Assembly (NCBI GenBank): GCA_902773265.1
Contig: CACYDZ010000311.1
Location: forward strand, 1-5,828
Reading direction: 5' to 3'
Origin: an uncultured Ruminococcus sp.
GTDB taxonomy: Bacteria > Bacillota > Clostridia > Oscillospirales > Acutalibacteraceae
Length of the DNA: 5,828 bases
Of the stretch, positions 1-5,828 are shown one piece after another. The notes under the pieces are model-generated. The model saw only the letters and a list, made by a program, of their open reading frames with translations, had not been told where the DNA came from and made no database searches. Each line of letters starts with the position of its first letter. The stretch's first letter is position 1. A program made the translations under genes and the position numbers.

Positions 1-129
1 AAAAGTTTTTTGTCCACTTTTTTTCAAAAAAGTGGCGGATTCCAAAGGCGGAGCCTTTGGGCAGGATTTTAAAGGGCGGCAGCCCTTTAACTCCAAAAAA
101 ATCATCAAAATTTTCGTCAGAAAATTTTG
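1..129 (+). repeat. Structured palindromic half-element, copy 1 (hp1-hp2-hp3-hp4)
   Basis: The repeat begins at the window edge with AAAAGTTTTTTGTC and then carries four perfect stems. hp1 is 14-35 (CCACTTTTTT pairing with AAAAAAGTGG, loop TC). hp2 is 42-60 (CCAAAGGC with GCCTTTGG, loop GGA). hp3 is 69-90 (TTAAAGGGC with GCCCTTTAA, loop GGCA). hp4 is 106-129 (CAAAATTTTC with GAAAATTTTG, loop GTCA). Linkers are CGGATT (6 nt) and GCAGGATT (8 nt). The same layout recurs in inverted orientation at 1426-1553, differing by one 1-nt indel and about seven substitutions, and in diverged form at 5601-5828. It may extend beyond the left edge. It encodes nothing convincing. Repeats with this look occur between genes in clostridia, but I cannot name the family. 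Confidence 0.9.
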
Positions 130-167
130 TAAAATACAATCCGATATTGTAAAATATCGGATTGTAT
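130..167 (-). terminator. Probable intrinsic terminator of the MBL lipoprotein gene
   Basis: A perfect 15-bp stem (134-148 with 153-167, 4-nt loop) starts 20 nt beyond the stop codon of the lipoprotein gene. On the minus strand the stem ends in a short T-rich stretch (GTATTTTAC). The U tract is short, so termination is likely but not certain. On the plus strand no T run follows, so it should act mainly on minus-strand transcripts. It lies 4 nt inside hp4 of repeat copy 1, the same relative place as the unrelated hairpin at 1388-1418 beside copy 2. Confidence 0.65.
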
Positions 168-187
168 CATTACTATACTATAAAATT

Positions 188-1360
188 TTACTGTGGATTA
201 CAGTCTTTGGCAGGTGTATAACCTTGAGCAATAGCGTCCTCATAGCTGATAAAGTATACCTTATTAGCATCTGACATTTTGCTGACGGTTGCACAATCTT
301 TGGTATGCAGGACTTTGGAATTTTTATTGCCGACATATTTAGCTGTTTTTTTGGTAGCCTTTTTGGTAGAGGTTGATGTTTTACTGCTTGTATTACTTGA
401 AGTTTTACTTTCGGCAGTTGTGGTGTTATTCTGTGCAATCGCAATTTCTTCAGAAGTACCGTTTGTCGTATGCAAAGACATATTGCCGTTATTGAATGTG
501 ACCACAATACTCCCCAATTCATCAGTCCGATACATAGGCAGGTTAATATCATTGAATTTTTTAACAGTTTCTTTATGAGGGTGACCATAGTCGTTATTTT
601 TACCACAGCTGATTAAAGCAATCTGAGGATTGACTGCGGTAAGAAACTTTTTGCTTGTACTGGTACGACTGCCATGATGACCAGCTTTCAGCACATTTGC
701 CTGTACATTGAAGCCTTCATCAAGCATTAATTTTTCTTCGGAAGATTCTGCATCGCCTGTCAATATTGCTGACATACCGTCATATTCCGCCCTCACAACG
801 ATTGAACAGTTATTCAAATCCTTGACGATTTCAGGAACATACATAGTAAGTGTTGTATCACCAAGATGAATAGTATCGTTAGTTTTGGGAAAGATGACAT
901 TATAATTTTTCTGGTCGATATAATCCACCAATTTTTCCCATGTGCGAGTGGTATTCATTGCTTCGGTCATAACGATATTTTTGGTAGTGACGCTTTCATT
1001 TTTCAGTACATCAAGCATACCGCCATAGTGGTCGGAATGAGGATGAGTAATGAGGGCATAATCAAGCTGGGTAACATTATGGTCTTTGAGGTAGTCGTTG
1101 ACAATTCCGCCCTGACCGAGTTCGCCGGCATCAATAAGCATATATTCGTCATTACATTCGAGTAAGATACTGTCTCCCTGACCAATATCTATCATATGGA
1201 TAGTGAAACCGCCGTCAGTGGAAGAATTGGTATTGTTTTGTGTCGAGGTATTGGTATCTGATGAAACGGTGGTAACAGCATCAAGAATATCGCAACCGGA
1301 AAAAGCTGTAATACAGACGATTGCCAGAATGAACGAAAGAATTTTAGGATATTTTTTCAT
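188..1360 (-). CDS. Secreted lipoprotein with ComEC/Rec2-like metallo-beta-lactamase hydrolase domain and C-terminal Cys/His module
   Basis: The protein has 390 residues. Residues 1-23 form a lipoprotein signal peptide: KK, a hydrophobic core, then AFSGC with the lipidated Cys at 23. Phe at -3 is slightly unusual. A Thr/Ser/Asn-rich linker (about 29-50) leads to a metallo-beta-lactamase fold of the ComEC C-terminal type. Visible motifs are GQGDS (60-64), HPHSDH (106-111, the HxHxDH metal site), TGDAE (201-205, Asp203), KAGHHGS (225-231) and GHPH (259-262). A Ser/Thr/Lys-rich linker (about 312-340) precedes a small C-terminal module (about 341-390) that starts KYVGNKNSK and ends AKDCNPQ. It resembles Ada-like metal-binding tails found on secreted nucleases and MBL proteins. 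The ComEC membrane channel is absent, so this is a stand-alone surface hydrolase. By analogy with ComEC it may be a nuclease or phosphodiesterase; the substrate is inferred. The ATG start is supported by AAGGAG at 1369-1374, 8 nt upstream. The gene sits between inverted repeat copies 1 and 2, and no dedicated promoter was found. Confidence 0.9.
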   Translation of the reverse strand: MKKYPKILSFILAIVCITAFSGCDILDAVTTVSSDTNTSTQNNTNSSTDGGFTIHMIDIGQGDSILLECNDEYMLIDAGELGQGGIVNDYLKDHNVTQLDYALITHPHSDHYGGMLDVLKNESVTTKNIVMTEAMNTTRTWEKLVDYIDQKNYNVIFPKTNDTIHLGDTTLTMYVPEIVKDLNNCSIVVRAEYDGMSAILTGDAESSEEKLMLDEGFNVQANVLKAGHHGSRTSTSKKFLTAVNPQIALISCGKNNDYGHPHKETVKKFNDINLPMYRTDELGSIVVTFNNGNMSLHTTNGTSEEIAIAQNNTTTAESKTSSNTSSKTSTSTKKATKKTAKYVGNKNSKVLHTKDCATVSKMSDANKVYFISYEDAIAQGYTPAKDCNPQ

Positions 1361-1387
1361 AGAGGTATCTCCTTGATTAAAAAGGTT

Positions 1388-1418
1388 AGCGTTAAATATT
1401 CGGTGAATATTTAACGCT
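1388..1418 (-). terminator. 14-bp hairpin between valS and the MBL gene, probable terminator or leader hairpin
   Basis: AGCGTTAAATATTC (1388-1401) pairs perfectly with GAATATTTAACGCT (1405-1418) around a 3-nt loop. On the minus strand it is followed by AACCTTTTTAATC, so a T run begins 4 nt after the stem. It could end valS transcripts, although it lies about 160 nt after the valS stop. It ends only 13 nt before the AAGGAG of the next gene. It could therefore also act as a leader structure in readthrough mRNA. Confidence 0.55.
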
Positions 1419-1425
1419 GATTTAC

Positions 1426-1553
1426 CAAAATTTTCTTACGAAAATTTTGATGATTTTTGGAGAGTTTAAGGGCTGCCGCCCTTAAAAATCCTGCCCAAAG
1501 GCTCCGCCTTTGGAAACCGCCACTTTTTTGAAAAAAGTGGACAAAAAACTTTT
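1426..1553 (-). repeat. Structured palindromic half-element, copy 2 (inverted relative to copy 1)
   Basis: This is the reverse complement of 1-129 with one 1-nt indel and about seven substitutions. In plus coordinates hp4 is 1426-1449, hp3 is 1465-1486, hp2 is 1495-1513 and hp1 is 1520-1540, followed by ACAAAAAACTTTT to 1553. The linkers read on the minus strand are GCAGGATT (identical to copy 1) and CGGTTT. In hp3 an A-T pair of copy 1 (71 with 88) is replaced by T-A, so pairing is preserved. The match to copy 1 runs to base 1553, which corresponds to window base 1. It starts 25 nt after the valS stop and would be transcribed as valS 3' UTR. Confidence 0.9.
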
Positions 1554-1578
1554 CGGTGTCACCGCTGAAAGTGAAGTA

Positions 1579-4200
1579 TCAATTCAGGGAAGCGATAGCA
1601 GTTTTAATCATAGCGATTTTTTCCCGTTCTTTAGCTGCCTGTTGTTTTACCTTTTCGATGACATTGGCAGGAGCTTTGGCAATAAAGCCTTGATTATTGA
1701 GTTTACTTTCGGACTGAGCAAGCATTTTCTCCGTTTTAGCCAGTTCTTTATTAAGGCGTTTAAGTTCTTCCGTTTTATCAACGAGTTCACTCATAGGGAT
1801 ATAGATTTTGGCTTCAGCAGTAACTACCGTAACTGCACCGTCAATATTAAAACTGTCGCCTGTTTCCACTTCGCTTGCAGAAGCCAGTTTACAGATAAAC
1901 GGTGAACCGTCAGCAAAGATTTCCTTAAAGGAGGTAGCGATATAGACTTTCGCTTTTCTTGAGGGAGGGACATTCATTTCTGAACGCCTTGTACGGATAG
2001 CCTTGATAGCGTTCATAATGATTTCCATTTCCTGTTGAGCTTCAGGGAAGTGATATTCCGCAGAAAATTCAGGATATTTTGTATACATAATGGTATCGCC
2101 GTCATGGGGAAGGGTCTGCCAGATTTCTTCAGTAATGAACGGCATAAACGGGTGAAGCAGTCTTAAAGATTTTTCGAGTACCCATACAAGAACCTGACGG
2201 ACATTCTGTGCAGATTGTTGGTCATTACTTTGCAGTCTGGATTTAGCAAGTTCAATATACCAGTCGCAATAGCAATCCCAGATAAAGTCGAACACTTTTT
2301 TCAATGCAGTACCGAGTTCAAATTTATCAAGATTTTCGGTAACTTCTTTGGCGACGGTATTCAGAGTACTGATAATCCACTTATCTTCTGTTTCCAGCAT
2401 ATCGGGAAGTTCATTTTTAACATGGTAATCATCAATATTCATATGAACAAAGCGGGAAGCATTCCATAATTTGTTAGCGAAATTACTGCTTGCCTCTACT
2501 TTTGAATAATAGAAACGCATATCATTACCGGGAGCATTACCGGTAGCGAGGGTCATTCGTAAAGCGTCAGCACCGTATTTATCAATGATTTCGAGGGGGT
2601 CAATACCGTTGCCGAGAGATTTACTCATTTTTCTGCCCAAGTCATCACGAATAAGTCCATGAATTAAGACGGTATTGAACGGAGCTTTTCCCGTATGTTC
2701 AATACCCGAAAACATCATACGGATAACCCAGAAAAAGATAATATCATAACCTGTCACTAAGGTATTTGTGGGATAGAAATAGTCAAGTTCATCCGTCTTA
2801 TCCGGCCAGCCGAGAGTGGAGAAAGGCCATAATGCCGAACTGAACCAGGTATCGAGTGTATCAGGGTCCTGACGCATAGGCTTTCCGCATTTAGGACAGT
2901 TGGCATGATTTTCTTTGGTAACGACTAATTCTCCACAGTCATCACAGTAGAAAGCAGGTATCTGATGCCCCCACCATAACTGTCTGGAGATACACCAGTC
3001 ACGAATATTTTCCAGCCAGTGAAAGTAAGTTTTTTCAAAGTGAGCGGGAACAAATTTGGTTTCCCCATTCTTAACAGCGTCAATAGCGGGTTTTGAGAGA
3101 GAATCCATCTTGACAAACCACTGTTTAGATACTTTCGGTTCAACGGTAGTTCCGCAGCGGTAACAGGTGCCGACATTGTGGTTATAATTTTCGACTTTGA
3201 GTAAAGCACCTTCTTTTTTCAAATCCTCAACGATGGCTTTTCTTGCCTCATACCTGTCCATACCCGCATATGCAGGATAGTCGTCAACAATTTTGGCATC
3301 ATCTGTCATCACATTGATAACAGGGAGATTATGTCTTAAACCCACTTCAAAGTCGTTAGGGTCATGAGCGGGAGTAATCTTGACAACACCTGTTCCGAAA
3401 TCCATTTCAACATAATCATCAGCGATAACAGGAATTTCACGGTGAACGATAGGAAGAATAAGTGTTTTGCCGACCATATCTTTATAGCGTTCATCATTGG
3501 GATTGACAGCAACAGCGGTATCACCGAGTAATGTTTCGGGACGGGTTGTAGCGAGGTCGATATAGCCGCTACCGTCTTTGAGGGGATAGCGTAAGTGCCA
3601 GAAATGACCTGATTGTTCTTCATAGTTTACCTCTGCATCAGAGATGGAGGTAAGACAGTGAGGACACCAGTTAATAATTCTTTCCCCACGATAAATCAGA
3701 CCTTTGTTATACAGGTTGACAAATACTTCTCTGACAGCTTTATTACACCCTTTATCCATTGTAAAGCGTTCTCTCTGCCAGTCACAGCTGCTGCCCATTT
3801 TTTTCAGCTGGTCACAAATTCTGCCACCGTATTCTTTTTTCCACTGCCATGCTCTTTCCAGAAATTTTTCTCTGCCGATATCTTCCTTAGCGATACCCTC
3901 TTTACGCATAGCCTCTACAATTTTGGCTTCAGTAGCGATAGAGGCATGGTCAGTACCGGGAAGCCATAAAGTACAATATCCCTGCATTCTTTTATAGCGG
4001 ATAAGGATATCCTGTAAAGTATTGTCGAGGGCATGACCCATATGTAACTGACCTGTAATATTCGGTGGTGGCATAACGATAGTGTAGGGTATTTTTTCCC
4101 TGTCAATTTCGCTATGGAAATAATTTCCTTTTATCCAGAAATCGTAAATCCGTTCTTCAACATCACGGGGATTATACGATTTGGCAAGTTCTTTTGCCAT
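1579..4200 (-). CDS. valS: Valyl-tRNA synthetase
   Basis: This cytoplasmic class Ia synthetase charges tRNA-Val with valine and hydrolyses mischarged Thr-tRNA-Val. The product has 873 residues, normal for bacterial ValRS. The Rossmann core carries PPPN followed by HMGH (residues 53-56, the HIGH signature) and GTDHA (82-86). The CP1 editing domain shows TTRPETLLGD (218-227) and AHDPNDFEVG (278-287). Four Cys pairs suggest zinc binding: CPHC (179-182), CYRC (346-349), CDDC (419-422) and CPKC (435-438). KMSKS is at 524-528. A helical anticodon-binding domain follows (about 600-745), then the ValRS C-terminal coiled coil (about 805-871) rich in Lys and Glu. I start at the ATG at 4200, because the in-frame TTG at 4221 lies upstream of the ribosome binding site and would place AAGGAG inside the gene. 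It has its own promoter and a leader of about 33 nt with no T-box. All catalytic motifs are intact. Confidence 0.97.
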   Translation of the reverse strand: MAKELAKSYNPRDVEERIYDFWIKGNYFHSEIDREKIPYTIVMPPPNITGQLHMGHALDNTLQDILIRYKRMQGYCTLWLPGTDHASIATEAKIVEAMRKEGIAKEDIGREKFLERAWQWKKEYGGRICDQLKKMGSSCDWQRERFTMDKGCNKAVREVFVNLYNKGLIYRGERIINWCPHCLTSISDAEVNYEEQSGHFWHLRYPLKDGSGYIDLATTRPETLLGDTAVAVNPNDERYKDMVGKTLILPIVHREIPVIADDYVEMDFGTGVVKITPAHDPNDFEVGLRHNLPVINVMTDDAKIVDDYPAYAGMDRYEARKAIVEDLKKEGALLKVENYNHNVGTCYRCGTTVEPKVSKQWFVKMDSLSKPAIDAVKNGETKFVPAHFEKTYFHWLENIRDWCISRQLWWGHQIPAFYCDDCGELVVTKENHANCPKCGKPMRQDPDTLDTWFSSALWPFSTLGWPDKTDELDYFYPTNTLVTGYDIIFFWVIRMMFSGIEHTGKAPFNTVLIHGLIRDDLGRKMSKSLGNGIDPLEIIDKYGADALRMTLATGNAPGNDMRFYYSKVEASSNFANKLWNASRFVHMNIDDYHVKNELPDMLETEDKWIISTLNTVAKEVTENLDKFELGTALKKVFDFIWDCYCDWYIELAKSRLQSNDQQSAQNVRQVLVWVLEKSLRLLHPFMPFITEEIWQTLPHDGDTIMYTKYPEFSAEYHFPEAQQEMEIIMNAIKAIRTRRSEMNVPPSRKAKVYIATSFKEIFADGSPFICKLASASEVETGDSFNIDGAVTVVTAEAKIYIPMSELVDKTEELKRLNKELAKTEKMLAQSESKLNNQGFIAKAPANVIEKVKQQAAKEREKIAMIKTAIASLN

Positions 4201-4209
4201 TGGTAATCT

Positions 4210-4215
4210 CTCCTT
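4210..4215 (-). promoter_or_regulatory. Ribosome binding site of valS that fixes the start codon
   Basis: AAGGAG on the minus strand lies 9 nt before the ATG at 4198-4200. It overlaps codons of the longer TTG-initiated frame, which argues that the TTG at 4219-4221 is not the start and that the product begins MAKEL. Confidence 0.85.
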
Positions 4216-4239
4216 ACTCAAATAAACTTATACATCATT

Positions 4240-4268
4240 ATTATCCCATTAGTTAAAGAATTTGTCAA
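4240..4268 (-). promoter_or_regulatory. Sigma-A type promoter of valS
   Basis: On the minus strand the -35 is TTGACA (4263-4268), the spacer is 17 bp, and the -10 is GATAAT (4240-4245) preceded by TGG, an extended -10 (TGn). The predicted start near 4233 gives a leader of about 33 nt. It lies just after the ilvC terminator, so valS is transcribed independently. Confidence 0.8.
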
Positions 4269-4299
4269 TGATTAATTGAATTTGTTTGGATAAATTATG

Positions 4300-4345
4300 A
4301 AAAAAAAGAATACCCCATAACAAAGAGGTTACGGAGGTATTCTTT
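4300..4345 (-). terminator. Intrinsic terminator of ilvC
   Basis: AAAGAATACC (4305-4314) pairs with GGTATTCTTT (4336-4345). Inside it, CC/GG and TAAC/GTTA pairs extend the stem around a short loop, with one bulge and one mismatch. On the minus strand a run of eight T follows (4300-4307 in plus coordinates are all A). This is a textbook Rho-independent terminator 29 nt after the ilvC stop, and no T-box motif is seen around it. Confidence 0.9.
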
Positions 4346-4374
4346 AAGAAAGGAAATTGCTAAATGAAAAAGCA

Positions 4375-5479
<1,105 letters not shown>

Positions 5480-5481
5480 AA

Positions 5482-5600
5482 TCTTTTACAGAATTTACAG
5501 AGAAATTTTACTATAAAAAATCAGAAAAAGTTTTTTTGAGTGGTTGAGATTATTTTTTCAATCCGTGATGACAGAAAATTAACCATAGCTATGGCAACTG
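5482..5600. other. AT-rich intergenic spacer upstream of ilvC
   Basis: I see no gene, no plausible reading frame with a ribosome binding site, and no structured RNA here. It has A and T runs beside the ilvC promoter. The only clear structure is the perfect 12-bp palindrome CCATAGCTATGG at 5583-5594, close to the left end of the dyad repeat element. Confidence 0.6.
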
Positions 5601-5686
5601 AAAGTTTCGGTCAAGCCTTTTCAAAGGCTTGTAGGGTTAAGGGGCAAAGCCCCTTAGCAGGATTTTAAAGGGCGGCAGCCCTTTAA
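5601..5686 (+). repeat. Structured palindromic half-element, copy 3A
   Basis: This has the same order as copy 1 with different stem sequences. It opens with AAAGTTTCGGT. hp1 is 5612-5631 (CAAGCCTTT with AAAGGCTTG, loop TC). The linker is TAGGGT (6 nt). hp2 is 5638-5656 (TAAGGGGC with GCCCCTTA, loop AAA). The linker is GCAGGATT (8 nt). hp3 is 5665-5686 (TTAAAGGGC with GCCCTTTAA, loop GGCA). The 30 bases 5657-5686 are identical to 61-90 of copy 1, while the neighbouring stems differ. Confidence 0.88.
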
Positions 5687-5704
5687 TCGGCTAAATATTC
5701 CAGA

Positions 5705-5728
5705 CAAAATTTGCGTATGCAAATTTTG
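5705..5728. repeat. Central hairpin (hp4) of the right-edge dyad element
   Basis: CAAAATTTGC (5705-5714) pairs perfectly with GCAAATTTTG (5719-5728) around GTAT. It corresponds to hp4 in copies 1 and 2, with the central TTTTC/GAAAA replaced by TTTGC/GCAAA, so base pairing is conserved. It forms the symmetry centre between halves 3A and 3B. Confidence 0.85.
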
Positions 5729-5744
5729 TTTTGTCTTTAGAGAG

Positions 5745-5828
5745 TTTAAGGGCTTTGCCCTTAAAAATCCCACAAGGGGTTTCACCCCTTGACCCCACGA
5801 ACTTTTTGAAAAAAGTTCGACAAAAACT
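5745..5828 (-). repeat. Structured palindromic half-element, copy 3B (inverted partner of 3A)
   Basis: In plus coordinates hp3 is 5745-5765 (TTTAAGGGC with GCCCTTAAA). hp2 is 5773-5791 (CAAGGGGT with ACCCCTTG). hp1 is 5798-5819 (CGAACTTTTT with AAAAAGTTCG). It ends in ACAAAAACT at the window edge. On the minus strand the linkers are TGGGGT (6 nt) and TGGGATT (7 nt), and the loops are TC, GAA and AAA, matching the other copies in polarity. With 3A and the central hairpin it forms one dyad element of about 228 bp that contains no gene and may continue past the edge. Confidence 0.88.

Larger units (their letters stand above)
1..1553. other. Possible gene-carrying dyad unit: MBL gene between about 129-bp inverted repeats
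   Basis: Repeat copies 1 and 2 face each other across a single gene, each followed inwards by its own extra hairpin (134-167 and 1388-1418). No transposase or integrase lies inside, and a target-site duplication cannot be checked because the left end is the window edge. The unit could be a non-autonomous mobile cassette, an invertible segment, or two independent repeat insertions that happen to flank a gene. The inverted repeats are seen; the mobility is inference. Confidence 0.3.

Noticed and set aside
32..274. Open frame on the plus strand starting in repeat copy 1 (80 codons)
   Set aside because: It translates the palindromic repeat, runs through the terminator and into the antisense of the MBL gene, and has no ribosome binding site.
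178..606. Open frame of 142 codons on the minus strand overlapping the MBL gene
   Set aside because: It is an out-of-frame shadow of the real gene, with skewed Lys/Leu/Pro composition and no recognisable motif.
1551..1570. Palindrome CGGTGTCACCG just after the valS stop
   Set aside because: Five-bp arms with a one-base centre are too short to support a hairpin or operator call on their own.
1510..1905. Plus-strand frame of 131 codons starting in repeat copy 2
   Set aside because: It is antisense to the valS C-terminal coding region, has no ribosome binding site and no family resemblance.
4201..4221. Longer valS start at TTG 4221
   Set aside because: AAGGAG would lie inside the gene; it is correctly placed 9 nt before the ATG at 4200, which also gives the expected N terminus.
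4305..4345. T-box or riboswitch before valS
   Set aside because: The hairpin with an eight-T tail directly follows ilvC and precedes the valS promoter, and no conserved T-box sequence is visible.
5525..5541. Possible solitary repeat end (AAAAAGTTTTTTTGAG) resembling the start of copy 1
   Set aside because: The match is a low-complexity A/T run without any following hairpins.

Overview
The window looks like low-GC Firmicutes DNA, most likely from a gut clostridium of the Ruminococcus/Oscillospiraceae type. The basis is AT-rich intergenic DNA, strong AAGGAG(G) ribosome binding sites, sigma-A type promoters, a Ruminococcus-like short class I IlvC, and a ComEC-like lipoprotein carrying a small C-terminal Cys/His module. 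The genus is an inference; no rRNA or other marker gene is present.

Three complete genes are all encoded on the minus strand. In the direction of transcription they are ilvC (ketol-acid reductoisomerase, 5412 to 4375), valS (valyl-tRNA synthetase, 4200 to 1579) and a secreted lipoprotein with a ComEC/Rec2-like metallo-beta-lactamase domain (1360 to 188). ilvC and valS each have a clear promoter of their own (TTGACA, 17-bp spacer, good -10). A strong intrinsic terminator separates them, so they are not one operon, although IlvC makes a valine precursor and ValS consumes valine. Both leaders are only about 33 nt, so neither has room for the T-box leader often found on such genes in Firmicutes. 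No promoter was found for the lipoprotein gene. It is preceded by a 14-bp hairpin ending 13 nt before its ribosome binding site.

The most unusual content is a family of structured repeats. Four copies of one half-element are present: 1-129 (plus), 1426-1553 (minus), about 5601-5686 (plus) and 5745-5828 (minus). Each is an ordered series of perfect hairpins (hp1, hp2, hp3) joined by linkers of 6 nt and 7-8 nt, with an AT-rich hp4 further in. Stem sequences differ between copies but pairing is kept, including a compensatory double change between the two most similar copies. The copies at 1-129 and 1426-1553 form near-identical inverted repeats around the lipoprotein gene. At the right edge, two divergent half-elements share one central hp4 and enclose no gene. 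The layout suggests a 'filled' and an 'empty' form of the same dyad element, which is a hypothesis and not a demonstrated mobile unit.

The remaining intergenic DNA is short. About 5482-5600 is AT-rich and shows only a 12-bp palindrome. No tRNA, rRNA, CRISPR array, transposase, integrase or recognisable riboswitch was seen.
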